Positions 46,895 through 55,270 of a stretch of 64,000 nt of DNA are shown here, in pieces. The notes below the pieces were generated by a model, which saw only the letters and a list, made by a program, of their open reading frames with translations, had not been told where the DNA came from and did no database searches. This DNA is from DATBAX01 sp963762965. Lineage in GTDB: Bacteria; Acidobacteriota; Terriglobia; Terriglobales; Acidobacteriaceae. Position numbers and translations under genes: made by a program. Positions within the stretch are counted from its first letter, which is position 1; the number at the start of each line of letters is the position of its first letter. The stretch is taken from assembly GCA_963762965.1 (NCBI GenBank), contig CAVXME010000001.1, positions 2,728,001 through 2,792,000 on the forward strand. The letters run 5' to 3'.

Positions 46895-47359
46895 ATGAAA
46901 ACCAGAAACATTCTATTGACCATGGGTCTTTGCTTTGTTGCCGCGGCGCTGGCTTTTGCCGCCAATCCGAATATGGGCACCTGGAAACTGAACGAGGCCA
47001 AGTCCAAGATTCCCGCGGGGGCAACGAAAAACAACACGGTGGTCTACGAGGCGGCGGGCGATAGCATAAAAGTCACGGTCGACGGCGTAGACGGAGACGG
47101 CAAGCCACTGCATACCGAGTGGACGGGAATGTTCGACGGCAAAGACTACCCACTTAGCGGGGATCCGACTGCCGACATGCGGTCGTACAAGAAGATTAAT
47201 GATCGCACCAACGAGTTGACCAACAAGAAAGACGGCAAGGTTACTTCCATGGGACGAATTGTGGTGTCGGCTGACGGCAAGAGCCGCACCGTTACGGTGA
47301 GCGGAACCGATGCCAAGGGCAACAAGGTCAAATACACCGCGGCATACGACAAGCAGTAG
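46895..47359 (+). CDS. Small secreted protein
   Basis: 154 residues with GGAGGAG seven bases before the ATG, predicting strong translation. Signal peptide: ILLTMGLCFVAAALAFAA. The mature protein is a beta-rich domain (MGTWKLNEAKSKIPAGATKN; YKKINDRTNELTNKKDGKVT; YTAAYDKQ end) resembling a short lipocalin-like barrel seen in other acidobacterial secreted proteins. Function unknown. A strong bidirectional terminator follows. Confidence 0.78.
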   Translation: MKTRNILLTMGLCFVAAALAFAANPNMGTWKLNEAKSKIPAGATKNNTVVYEAAGDSIKVTVDGVDGDGKPLHTEWTGMFDGKDYPLSGDPTADMRSYKKINDRTNELTNKKDGKVTSMGRIVVSADGKSRTVTVSGTDAKGNKVKYTAAYDKQ

Positions 47360-47393
47360 TTGAATTTTTGTCTAGGTCAGGGTGCAACAATAG

Positions 47394-47425
47394 TGCCCTT
47401 CCGCTCAGTTAAGAACGGAAGGGCA
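47394..47425. terminator. Bidirectional intrinsic terminator
   Basis: TGCCCTTCCG (47394-47403) pairs perfectly with CGGAAGGGCA (47416-47425) around a 12-base loop; A/T-rich bases flank both sides. Lies between convergent genes and would end both. Confidence 0.75.
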
Positions 47426-47446
47426 TTGGTATTTCCGAAGCAGCGC

Positions 47447-48076
47447 CTATTCTCGTGACGACGTCGGCGCGCCCGCTTTGCGGGCCTCTTCCTGCAAGTC
47501 TTCGAGTTTCTGTTTGGCTTCGTCAACCGCTTTCTGTTTGTCGGCGATTTGCTCTTTGTATTGGGCGTCTTCCTTGTCCCAGTCCTTCGAATCGCGCATG
47601 CGGTTGCCGGCGTCGGCGTAGAATGCGGCGGCGCGCAGGCGGTATTCGCGTTGCAGCACGTCGAGTTCGCGGGACACCAGGCTCAGGTCATCTTTCTGTT
47701 CGTCAATCTTGCCCTTCCATTCGTCAAATACTCTTTGGCGATCTTCCGCAGAATCTCCCGGCTTGATGGCGGCGGGCTTGTTGGGGTCAGCGGGATTCTG
47801 GTCAGCATTGGCGTCCGCTGAAGGCGCCGCAGCCGAAGCTTCGGTCGCATTGCCGACGACGCTCAGCTTGTCCGATGTTGGCAGATTGTCGTTGTCGTAC
47901 ACCTTGGGTGTGGTCGGCTTTTTGTCCTTGCGGACCGCGCGGGCGGAATCGGCCAGCGACGGAGATGAGCTGACCGTGGTCTGGTTGGGTTGCGAGGCCG
48001 CCGGTTGCGACTGTGCGCCTGCCAGCGCGGCCGTGAAAACGATCCCTGCGAAACTAACGTATGCAATGCACTTCAT
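47447..48076 (-). CDS. Secreted coiled-coil protein
   Basis: 209 residues from the ATG at 48076 with GGAG upstream. The signal peptide (YVSFAGIVFTAALAGAQ) is followed by a Gln/Ser/Pro-rich disordered region and a C-terminal ~100-residue coiled coil (WKGKIDEQKDDLSLVSREL; KQKAVDEAKQKLEDLQEEAR). The KVYDNDNLP phrase is common in acidobacterial secreted proteins. Probably periplasmic and structural. It lies downstream of the PilD/PAS pair on the same strand, 64 bases away. Confidence 0.75.
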   Translation of the reverse strand: MKCIAYVSFAGIVFTAALAGAQSQPAASQPNQTTVSSSPSLADSARAVRKDKKPTTPKVYDNDNLPTSDKLSVVGNATEASAAAPSADANADQNPADPNKPAAIKPGDSAEDRQRVFDEWKGKIDEQKDDLSLVSRELDVLQREYRLRAAAFYADAGNRMRDSKDWDKEDAQYKEQIADKQKAVDEAKQKLEDLQEEARKAGAPTSSRE

Positions 48077-48139
48077 GGTTGCTCCATTCTTCTTTAGTCT
48101 TTTGCTGCCTGCGACTTCGCAGGCGGCGTTCATTTCGAA

Positions 48140-48997
48140 CTAAGCTCCTGCGGCTTTCGCAGGTCTTGGGCCTGCGAGGAAACCGCCAATTGTGTGATTC
48201 AGTTGCGCCGCTTCGGAAGCAATGTCGGCGGCGATTTGCCGCGCTTGGTCCGGATCGCGGCTGGCTGCGAGTTGCTGGGCATAGCCGGAAATCGTGGTGA
48301 GCGAGGTGCGTAAGGCCAGCGCCATCTCAGCCGACATTTCCCCGCGCAATGCCTGTTGCTGCTGGATCAAGGTGACTTCGGTCTTGTCGTTGATCAGGCA
48401 GGCGACTCCGAGTACTTCGTCCGACGACGAGTTGACCGCGGTGAGCGTGATCTCCAGAAACCGTTTCTCGCCGGACGGAGTTGCATACTCGAGCTCTACG
48501 CGCCCCGAAGCGGCGTTGTCCCGCAAGCTGGCTTGTACGGCCTGAGCCACTGACTGGTTCGAACTTGAAGGGGAAACTGATGCAGCCTGACGGAAAATCT
48601 CCGTCGCGCTCATTCCCACCAGCGAGGCAAAACCAAGAATCTGTTTGGCGGCCGAATTCGCCTGCCGGATCAAGCCATTCGCGGCAAAGAACATCACGCC
48701 GCTCGAAAGATTGGAAAGCACCGCCGCGCTGATATTTTCCGTGCTCTTGGCCCGCTTTCTTTCCACCATCTGCAGGCTTTGCAATTCGTGCTTCTGCTGC
48801 TTCAGTTGCTGGATCACGGCATGGTAAGTGTGCAGCGGGAGGCTATCCACCGAGGTCGAGCCTCCGTCCCATGTGGATTCTTCGGTCAAGTTTCTGCGCA
48901 AGCGCTTGATGACGATCAAGCCAAATACAAATGCGAAGCCGGAAACCAGCAGCAGCCCCGCCATCCGGAACACAATGGGATTGCTGAGTAGGTTCAC
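48140..48997 (-). CDS. PAS-domain membrane sensor with degenerate histidine-kinase dimer helix
   Basis: 285 residues from the GTG at 48997, which overlaps the prepilin peptidase stop as GTGA; longer starts would run inside that gene. One membrane segment (~12-35; MAGLLLVSGFAFVFGLIVI), a coiled linker, a PAS domain (~95-215; SSGVMFFAANGLIRQANSAA) and a C-terminal DHp-like helix (EMALALRTSLTTISGYAQQL). Normal kinases read SHELRTPL there; the phospho-accepting His is absent and no ATPase domain follows. It cannot be a conventional kinase. Translational coupling to the pilin-processing gene suggests a role in pilus or secretion control. Confidence 0.85.
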   Translation of the reverse strand: MNLLSNPIVFRMAGLLLVSGFAFVFGLIVIKRLRRNLTEESTWDGGSTSVDSLPLHTYHAVIQQLKQQKHELQSLQMVERKRAKSTENISAAVLSNLSSGVMFFAANGLIRQANSAAKQILGFASLVGMSATEIFRQAASVSPSSSNQSVAQAVQASLRDNAASGRVELEYATPSGEKRFLEITLTAVNSSSDEVLGVACLINDKTEVTLIQQQQALRGEMSAEMALALRTSLTTISGYAQQLAASRDPDQARQIAADIASEAAQLNHTIGGFLAGPRPAKAAGA

Positions 48998-49917
48998 AGC
49001 AGCCCCCAATACCAGCGCAGAAAAGCATTGCCAAAGAAGGAGGCGATCATCGCCATGCCCGCCAGGAAAACTCCGAACGGCATCTGATAACGGCGGAACG
49101 CGATGGTGGCGGACACCCATCCCCGTCGCCGCGATTCCCGTGCGGATTCGCGATGCCGCTTCATGCGGCGGCGGGTGCGTTTCATCCACACTGCAAGAAT
49201 GGTCCACAATCCGAACGCCGATCCGGCAATCGAGGCGGCAAAAAGGGTGCAGATGGTCAAGCGAATTCCCAGGAACGCTCCCACCATGGCCATCAGCTTC
49301 ACGTCGCCAAAACCCATGCCTTCGACTCCGCGCGCCCGCAGGTAGATCGCACCAATGCCGTAGATGAACGAAGACCCGACGGCGGCGCCGAAGAACGCAT
49401 CCAGAAACGAGACCAACTGCCAGGAGACATGCGATCCGTTGTGCAGAGAAAACATGCCGGGCAGCAATTCCGACACCAGGTCATTGATTGGGACCACCAG
49501 GCTGAACGCCAATCCCAGAGCCAGGCCGGGCAAAGTCATTTTGTCGGGCAGCAGCATGGTTTCCGCATCGGTGAAGATCAGGCCCAGCAGCAGAAATCCG
49601 AAAGCGCAATATTTCGCCAGCGCGGGTGTCAACCCAAACTGCCAATAGCAGGCGAGAAAGATCGCGCCGGTAAGCAGTTCCACGACGAGATACCGGGGCG
49701 TGATGGGAGCCTGGCAATTGCGGCAGCGTCCACGCAGAAGCAGCCAGCTCAGGATGGGAACGTTATCGTAGAAGGCGATCGGCTTTTCACACGTCGGACA
49801 GGTCGAGCCGGGGCGAACCACGGATAAGTCTCGCGGCAGACGATAGATACACACATTCAGGAAGCTGCCGAAGGCCAGCCCCAATGCGAAAATCGCCAAT
49901 GCGAAACCAATGTCCAC
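48994..49917 (-). CDS. pilD: Prepilin peptidase / N-methyltransferase (PilD family)
   Basis: 307 residues. N-terminal methylase-like part with the zinc tetrad CPTCEKP...CRNCQAP; aspartic peptidase residues in FTDAETMLLPDKM and the GFGDVKLMAM (GxGD) motif; about eight membrane segments. Cleaves leader peptides of type IV prepilins or type II secretion pseudopilins and methylates the new N-terminus. The stop overlaps the start of the PAS gene by four bases (GTGA), so the two are translated together. No other pil genes are in the window. Confidence 0.95.
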   Translation of the reverse strand: MDIGFALAIFALGLAFGSFLNVCIYRLPRDLSVVRPGSTCPTCEKPIAFYDNVPILSWLLLRGRCRNCQAPITPRYLVVELLTGAIFLACYWQFGLTPALAKYCAFGFLLLGLIFTDAETMLLPDKMTLPGLALGLAFSLVVPINDLVSELLPGMFSLHNGSHVSWQLVSFLDAFFGAAVGSSFIYGIGAIYLRARGVEGMGFGDVKLMAMVGAFLGIRLTICTLFAASIAGSAFGLWTILAVWMKRTRRRMKRHRESARESRRRGWVSATIAFRRYQMPFGVFLAGMAMIASFFGNAFLRWYWGLL

Positions 49918-50078
49918 CGTGACCTTTTGCTCACGCGTCGAGAAATAACTGTGAGTTTCGCCTGATTATACGGCGATTCGGACCATCGAACCCAGGTACC
50001 AAAGGTACTGTACGGCTGGCGGATAGGACGAGAAATTGGCGGCAAACAGCTACGCTTGTTGGACTTAGCGTGATTCGG

Positions 50079-50603
50079 CTAATGGATGAACTTGTAATCC
50101 AGTATCGAGGCCGCCAACCCCACGCCTTGGGGAGAATCCTGTGCCTTTCGGGTGCGGATGATTCGTCCCTGGCAGAGCACGCTGCTGTTCTTCTGTCCCG
50201 AGATCTCTTCCGGCATTTCGAAGACCATTTCCACCAGCGTGTTATCGGGAAACTGCTGCGAACCATGCAACAGCACGCCGGACTGGCTCAGGTTCTCGAC
50301 GATGCCCTCATACCAAGTACCAAGATTCTTTACGCGATAGCGGACCGGAGCCTGAAGCTTGAGACGGCGTGCCCGCGGCACCCAGGTGGGCTTCTTGGCC
50401 GTGGTTCGTCCCCGGCGGCTGGCTGGCGTCTCGGCGGAGCGGTCCACGCGCTCAATGCGGCGCATGGTCTTCCAGTCATACCTGTACTCAACCGCGCACA
50501 GCAGGCAGACCTGGTAATACTGATTGTCGGCTGCCCGGCGTGGCCAGGAGAATTCGTGGGAGCAGGTGCGAAGCATGAGAGCGTCCAATAACTTCTGTGC
50601 CAT
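50079..50603 (-). CDS. PilZ-domain protein with N-terminal cysteine module
   Basis: 174 residues. The N-terminal ~45 residues contain CSHEFSWPRRAADNQYYQVC then CAVEYRYDW, a possible zinc-ribbon; the YQVCLxC phrase also occurs in the small protein at 9391. Residues ~75-170 form a PilZ domain (PRARRLKLQAPVRYRVKNLG opening, IVENLSQSGVLLHGSQQFPD as the D/NxSxxG strand, GLAASILDYKFIH end). The basic RARR opening could serve as the c-di-GMP arm. Divergent from the gene at 50767; its position beside pilD supports a pilus or motility role. Confidence 0.8.
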   Translation of the reverse strand: MAQKLLDALMLRTCSHEFSWPRRAADNQYYQVCLLCAVEYRYDWKTMRRIERVDRSAETPASRRGRTTAKKPTWVPRARRLKLQAPVRYRVKNLGTWYEGIVENLSQSGVLLHGSQQFPDNTLVEMVFEMPEEISGQKNSSVLCQGRIIRTRKAQDSPQGVGLAASILDYKFIH

Positions 50604-50766
50604 GGTATTTTCCCGGGCGGAAACACCGGAAAGGACATCATCTTACGGGCAGTCGAAATTGAATAGGTTACTTTTGTGTAATTTTTGGCTGTGACCCGGA
50701 CAACCTCATGAAAAAAATCGAGTTGGGCGTTTTGCATCGCGGGAGCATTGCACCCCAAAGTGTGCA

Positions 50767-51378
50767 GTGTATGATCGCTGCGTGGAAAACGCGACTGCCT
50801 TCATTCTGGCGGGTGGAAAAAGCTCGCGTATGGGTGCGGACAAGGCATTTCTGGAACTGGGAGGCCGAACCCTCCTGGCCCGCGCATTGGAATTAGCGAA
50901 GACGGTCGCTGCACAGGTCCAGTTGGTTGGAGACAAGGCGAAGTTCGCGCCATTCGGAACGGTAGTCGAAGACATTTATCCTGGGCGTGGTCCCCTTGGC
51001 GGGATTCACGCCGCACTGATGAGCACGACAACTGATTTCAATCTGATGCTGGCGGTTGATCTACCATTTATAGGCCCCGAGTTTCTGATGTATTTGCTTT
51101 CGGAGGCCCAACGCACCAAGGCAGTGGTGACGGTAGCGCGCACCGGAGGCGGCTTTCAGCCTTTATGTGCGGTGTATCGAAAAGAATTCGCAGATGTTGC
51201 GGAACAGGCTTTGCAAGCTGGGAACAACAAGATCGATTCTCTTTTCAGACGAGTGAATACGCGAGTGATTGACGAGGAAGAGTTGGCGAAAGCGGGTTTC
51301 GATATCCGGATATTTCAAAACCTGAATACGCCGGAAGATTGGGATCGTGCGAAACTGGAATCCAGGAAAAGAAGTTAA
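50767..51378 (+). CDS. mobA: Molybdenum cofactor guanylyltransferase
   Basis: 203 residues from GTG (50767); a second GTG at 50782 is also possible. Signature LAGGKSSRMGADKAFLELGG binds GTP/Mg, and MLAVDLPFIGPEFL carries the metal-binding Asp. The C-terminal half includes FQPLCAVYRKEF. Links GMP to molybdopterin to form the bis-MGD cofactor precursor. Nine bases before the MlaF-like gene, so they may be cotranscribed, although functionally unrelated. Confidence 0.93.
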   Translation: MYDRCVENATAFILAGGKSSRMGADKAFLELGGRTLLARALELAKTVAAQVQLVGDKAKFAPFGTVVEDIYPGRGPLGGIHAALMSTTTDFNLMLAVDLPFIGPEFLMYLLSEAQRTKAVVTVARTGGGFQPLCAVYRKEFADVAEQALQAGNNKIDSLFRRVNTRVIDEEELAKAGFDIRIFQNLNTPEDWDRAKLESRKRS

Positions 51379-51386
51379 ACTAAGCC

Positions 51387-52157
51387 ATGGGCGAGAGCGA
51401 ACAACAGACGGCGCCGTACATCGAGTTCAAAGGCGTATCCAAGTCTTTTGGCGACAAGAAAGTCCTCGATAATGTCAGCTTTGACGTAATGGCAGGCGAG
51501 ACGGTCTGCATTCTGGGGCGAAGCGGCGTGGGTAAATCCGTCACCTTACAAAGCATCATGGGATTTCTCAAGCCGGATTCCGGCCGCGTGATCGTCGCCC
51601 GCGAAGACATCACCGACTATTCCGAGCACGAGATGGAACGTATTCGCAAGAAAGTCACCATGGTCTTCCAGAATGGCGCGCTGTTCGATTCGCTGACGGT
51701 TGGCGAAAATGTTGCCTTCCCTTTACGTGAGCGAAAAGGCTTGAGCGAAGACCAGATTCTTCAGATCGTCAATGGTTTGCTGGAAATGGTGGGCGTGGCG
51801 GAAATGCGCGATCTTTTGCCGTCTGACCTGTCGACAGGAATGAAACGTTCGGTGGCGATTGCGCGTGCCCTGGCGGCGCAACCCGAATGCGTGCTCTACG
51901 ATGAGCCCACCACCATGGTGGACCCGCTCATGGCGCAATTGCTGGGCGATCTGATCAAGCGGCTGAAAATTCAGTTGCACCTGACAAGTGTGGTCGTCAC
52001 CCATGATATGCGCCTGGCCGAAAAGTTGGCGGAGCGGATCGTTTTTCTGCACGAAGCCAAAGTATTGTTCTTTGGCACTTATGCAGAGATGGAGAAATGC
52101 GACGAGCCCATCGTGCAGGAATTCTTGAAGCTGGATGAGCTGAAACTGGAAGCATAG
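51387..52157 (+). CDS. ABC transporter ATP-binding protein, MlaF-like
   Basis: 256 residues. Walker A GRSGVGKSVTLQS, Q-loop VFQNGALFDSLTV, signature LSTGMKRSVAIARALA, Walker B CVLYDEPTTMVDPL and H-loop VVTHDMR. The LSTGMKRR-type signature and the short Q-loop phrase NGALFDSLTV match the Mla/Ttg2A phospholipid-transport ATPases. The usual partners MlaE (permease) and MlaD are not next to it. Membrane-associated, cytoplasmic face. Confidence 0.9.
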   Translation: MGESEQQTAPYIEFKGVSKSFGDKKVLDNVSFDVMAGETVCILGRSGVGKSVTLQSIMGFLKPDSGRVIVAREDITDYSEHEMERIRKKVTMVFQNGALFDSLTVGENVAFPLRERKGLSEDQILQIVNGLLEMVGVAEMRDLLPSDLSTGMKRSVAIARALAAQPECVLYDEPTTMVDPLMAQLLGDLIKRLKIQLHLTSVVVTHDMRLAEKLAERIVFLHEAKVLFFGTYAEMEKCDEPIVQEFLKLDELKLEA

Positions 52158-52160
52158 TCG

Positions 52161-52262
52161 CCGGCTCTGGGCGCTAGGCTTTGGGCTCTGGGGCTGGCTT
52201 GCAGTAACTACAAATGCGGGTCTCAAGCCCAGCGCCTAAAGCCTAAAGCCTAGAGCCGGCTC
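52161..52262. repeat. Long inverted repeat of the CTTTAGGC family
   Basis: GCCGGCTCTGGGCGCTAGGC on the left and its imperfect inverse GCCTAAAGCCTAGAGCCGGC on the right make a hairpin about 100 bases long between convergent genes. GCCCAGCGCCTAAAGCC (52227-52243) is the inverse of 11560-11576. Probably also terminates both genes. Confidence 0.7.
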
Positions 52263-52907
52263 TTAAAATCCTTCTCGCACCAACCTCTCGATGGTGATGG
52301 AGCTGCTAGCCGATTCTCCCCGCAGCATTTTCTCTACGTACTTCGCGATCATATCCACTTCCAGATTTACCGGATTGCCAGATTTCAGAGACTTGAGATT
52401 CGTCATCTTCACGGTGTGGGGAATAATAGCGACCGTAACTTCCGTTCCTTCGATCGCTGCCACCGTCAAGCTAATGCCTTCTATACAAAGCGATCCCTTG
52501 AAGATCACGTAGCGCGCCAGTTCTGGAGGAATTTCCATGCGAAGAGCATAGCCGCCGCCGTTCGAAAGTTTTTTAAGTGCCAGGAATTTACCCGTTCCAT
52601 CGACGTGGCCTTGCACAATGTGTCCCCCGAAGCGCCCATTCGCCCGCATGGGCAGTTCTAGATTCACCATTGCACCTTGCTTGATCCGCGAAAATGACGT
52701 GCGCTTCCAGGTCTCTTCGGCCAGGTCCGCGGTGAAAGACTTGGGAGTGATGTCCACCGCAGTAAGGCAGACGCCGCTTACTGCAATACTGTCTCCTGGG
52801 TTCAGTTCCTTCACCAATTGCGAGGAAGAAACGGTCAGGCGCCGATTGCCGTGCTCGTGGGCAATGCGAGTGACGCACCCAACTTCTTCAATGATGCCAG
52901 TGAACAT
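52263..52907 (-). CDS. ribE: Riboflavin synthase, alpha subunit
   Basis: 214 residues starting with the diagnostic MFTGIIEEVG. Two lumazine-binding repeats: the first has GDSIAVSGVCLTAVDI and IVQGHVDGTGKFL, the second FKGSLCIEGISLTVAAI. The catalytic N-terminal Phe and His/Asp residues are in place. Dismutates 6,7-dimethyl-8-ribityllumazine to riboflavin. ribD follows upstream on the same strand with a 120-base gap holding a repeat; the other rib genes are elsewhere. Confidence 0.96.
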   Translation of the reverse strand: MFTGIIEEVGCVTRIAHEHGNRRLTVSSSQLVKELNPGDSIAVSGVCLTAVDITPKSFTADLAEETWKRTSFSRIKQGAMVNLELPMRANGRFGGHIVQGHVDGTGKFLALKKLSNGGGYALRMEIPPELARYVIFKGSLCIEGISLTVAAIEGTEVTVAIIPHTVKMTNLKSLKSGNPVNLEVDMIAKYVEKMLRGESASSSITIERLVREGF

Positions 52908-52922
52908 AAGTCTCCCGTGCTT

Positions 52923-52982
52923 GTCATCCTGAGCGCAGTCAGACGGTCACGAAGTGAACGTCTGCAAGTCGAAGGACCCCTA
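52923..52982. repeat. GTCATCCTGAGCG-type dispersed repeat
   Basis: GTCATCCTGAGCGCAG (52923-52938) and AAGTCGAAGGACCCCTAC form the two parts of a repeat I recognise from many bacterial genomes, here separated by CAGACG-13 bases-CGTCTG (52940-52964), a small hairpin. Between ribE and ribD. Confidence 0.6.
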
Positions 52983-53026
52983 CCGCTACGAAACGCTTGA
53001 TTTTGTTTGTAGTCTTCCTATGAATC

Positions 53027-54187
53027 CTATTGCTCATAAGGGTCTCGCAAATATCCTTCCACGGCGAAATCTTCTCCGAAGCGATGCAAACGAAAAGATT
53101 TCACGTACGCGGCATCGCTCATTCCGTGGAACCCCTCGCCCGCTGCGAACGGTATCGAGCCCGTTCCCGCTAGTATTTTAGGAGCGTAGTAGAAAAATAT
53201 CTTGTCTACGATGCCCGCCGACAGGGCAGCTCCATTCACCGTGGAGCCTCCCTCAATCATGAGGCTGGTGATTTCCGCCTCGCCCAGATGACGAACAATG
53301 CTTTTCATGTCCAGACGGTCGCCGGCATCGACACTGGTTATCTGCTCGACGCGGACGCCGCGATCCATCAGTTCTCGTTTCTTCTTCTCTGCTGCGGAAG
53401 AATACAGGACCAGCACGTCGTTCTTGGCAGTTTGTACCAGCCGCGATTGCAGCGGCAGGTGGAGCCGCGAATCGAGCACTACCCGCAACAGCGGCCGGCG
53501 GCGTGGACGCCCGCTGCGGTCGGTGAGCAACGGATCATCGGCAATCACCGTTCCTACTCCGACCAGGATGGCGTCATTCTGATGGCGCAGTTCCTGCACA
53601 TGAGCGCGGGCCGGTTCACCGGTGATCCAGTCCTCAGTCCGGACACCTGATCCCCGAGTGCGCGGGTTCTGATAGGGAGGCCCCGCGATCTTGCCATCAA
53701 GCGTCATTGCGGACTTGAGCGTCACCAACGGGATGTGGTCGCGAATATACTTGGCGAAAGATTCGTTCAGCACTCGCGCTTCTTCTTCGAGGCCGCCCGA
53801 AGCTACCGTGACCCCTGCATCCCGAAGCCGGTCAAATCCTTTGCCGCCGACTCGAGGGTTGGGGTCCTGCACGGAAGCAACCACACGGCGAATGCCGGCG
53901 GCGATGATCGCGTCTGCGCACGGACCCGTGCGGCCCTGGTGCGAGCATGGCTCGAGATTTACATAGAGGGTCGTGCCTCGTGCTTTGTTACCCGCCTGTT
54001 CGAGGGCAAGAATTTCAGCGTGTTTCAATCCGTCGTAAGTGTGGGAGCCGGCGCCGATTACCTTGTCCTGGTCGTCCACGATGACCGCGCCCACGCAGGG
54101 ATTGGGCGAAGCCAAGCCAATGCCTTCCCGCGCTAGTTCAAGCGCCTGGCGGAGAAAGCGTTCGTCAGTTTCGCGGGATGAGTTCAC
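53027..54187 (-). CDS. ribD: Bifunctional riboflavin deaminase/reductase RibD
   Basis: About 386 residues. Deaminase domain: zinc motif HAEILALE and PCSHQGRTGPCADAII. Reductase domain from ~150: LKSAMTLDGKIAG, the NADPH site TGEPARAHVQELRHQNDAIL and ILVGVGTVIADDPLLTD. Performs deamination and side-chain reduction in riboflavin synthesis. The GTG at 54187 is preferred because the conserved domain begins seven residues later. The ATG at 54238, directly after the ftsY stop, would add 17 residues derived from a CTCTGTG-type intergenic repeat. Confidence 0.95.
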   Translation of the reverse strand: MNSSRETDERFLRQALELAREGIGLASPNPCVGAVIVDDQDKVIGAGSHTYDGLKHAEILALEQAGNKARGTTLYVNLEPCSHQGRTGPCADAIIAAGIRRVVASVQDPNPRVGGKGFDRLRDAGVTVASGGLEEEARVLNESFAKYIRDHIPLVTLKSAMTLDGKIAGPPYQNPRTRGSGVRTEDWITGEPARAHVQELRHQNDAILVGVGTVIADDPLLTDRSGRPRRRPLLRVVLDSRLHLPLQSRLVQTAKNDVLVLYSSAAEKKKRELMDRGVRVEQITSVDAGDRLDMKSIVRHLGEAEITSLMIEGGSTVNGAALSAGIVDKIFFYYAPKILAGTGSIPFAAGEGFHGMSDAAYVKSFRLHRFGEDFAVEGYLRDPYEQ

Positions 54188-54238
54188 GAAGAAGGTATTT
54201 TTCACCACAGAAACACCGAGGCACAGAGACCCCGGCAT

Positions 54239-55189
54239 CTAGTTAAACAAAGAATCCACAAACTCCTTGGGATCGAATCGCAACAGGTCACCAATCTTTT
54301 CGCCGACTCCCACGTAGCGTACGGGCAAACCCAGTTCTCGGCAAATGGCGACCACTACGCCACCTTTAGCGGTGCCATCGAGCTTGGTCAGCACAATGCC
54401 AGTTACGCCGGCGGCCTCAGTAAATAAGCGCGCTTGTTGCAGGCCGTTCTGGCCGGTGGTGGCGTCCATGACCAGCAAAGTTTCGTGTGGCGCGCCGGGA
54501 ATGATGCGCTGTGCGGTGCGCCGCATTTTTTCCAGTTCGGCCATGAGATTCGTCTTGGTGTGCAGACGTCCGGCGGTGTCCACGATCACATAATCACTGT
54601 GCCGCGCGGAGGCAGCCTGTAGAGCGTCGTAAAGTACGGCCGATGGATCGCCCCCGGGTTTCGTGCGAATGACTTCCGTCCCCGTGCGCTGTCCCCAGAC
54701 CTCAAGCTGCTCGATGGCCGCCGCGCGGAAAGTATCAGCTGCGCAGAGCAGCACAGTTTTTCCGCTCGCGTGCAGGAACTGGGCGAGCTTTCCGATGGTG
54801 GTGGTCTTGCCCGTACCGTTCACCCCGACCACCAGAATCACTTCCGGGCCTCCGTCGACGCGCGTCACCGGCGGCGAATTGGCCATGCTGAGAATGGCGA
54901 GCAGTTCTTCTTTTAGAAGCCGCTTGAGTTCACTCACGTCTTTAATCTGCTTGCGGTCCGCCTTGTCCCGCAGCTTCTGCAAAATTTCGTGAGTGGTCGT
55001 GCTACCCAGGTCGGCCCCGATGAGCGTGGCCTCCAGGTCGTCCAGCGTGGCCCGGTCAATCTCCTTGCCCAGCGAAACCACCGCTTCGATGCGCTCGCTC
55101 AGGTTTTCCCGCGTGCGCGTCACCGCGTCTTTCATGCGCTCGAAAAGAGTAGGTTCCTGCTCGGGACCGCCAAAAAGTGTCTGAATCAT
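54239..55189 (-). CDS. ftsY: Signal recognition particle receptor FtsY
   Basis: 316 residues, lacking the long acidic A domain of Proteobacteria, as in many other phyla. The N domain helices are followed by G1 GVNGTGKTTTIGKLA, G2/G3 DTAGRLHTKTNLM and G4 TKLDGTAKGG. Binds the SRP-ribosome complex at the membrane. The conserved DTFRAAAIEQLEVW segment is present. It precedes ribD on the same strand, stop directly abutting the alternative ribD ATG. Confidence 0.97.
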   Translation of the reverse strand: MIQTLFGGPEQEPTLFERMKDAVTRTRENLSERIEAVVSLGKEIDRATLDDLEATLIGADLGSTTTHEILQKLRDKADRKQIKDVSELKRLLKEELLAILSMANSPPVTRVDGGPEVILVVGVNGTGKTTTIGKLAQFLHASGKTVLLCAADTFRAAAIEQLEVWGQRTGTEVIRTKPGGDPSAVLYDALQAASARHSDYVIVDTAGRLHTKTNLMAELEKMRRTAQRIIPGAPHETLLVMDATTGQNGLQQARLFTEAAGVTGIVLTKLDGTAKGGVVVAICRELGLPVRYVGVGEKIGDLLRFDPKEFVDSLFN

Positions 55190-55270
55190 GAGAATGAGTA
55201 CGCTTTACCTGCAAACCATCAATTATAGCGGTCAAGCGTGGACAATCGCCGAGCGCGCGTCTCTTAATCC

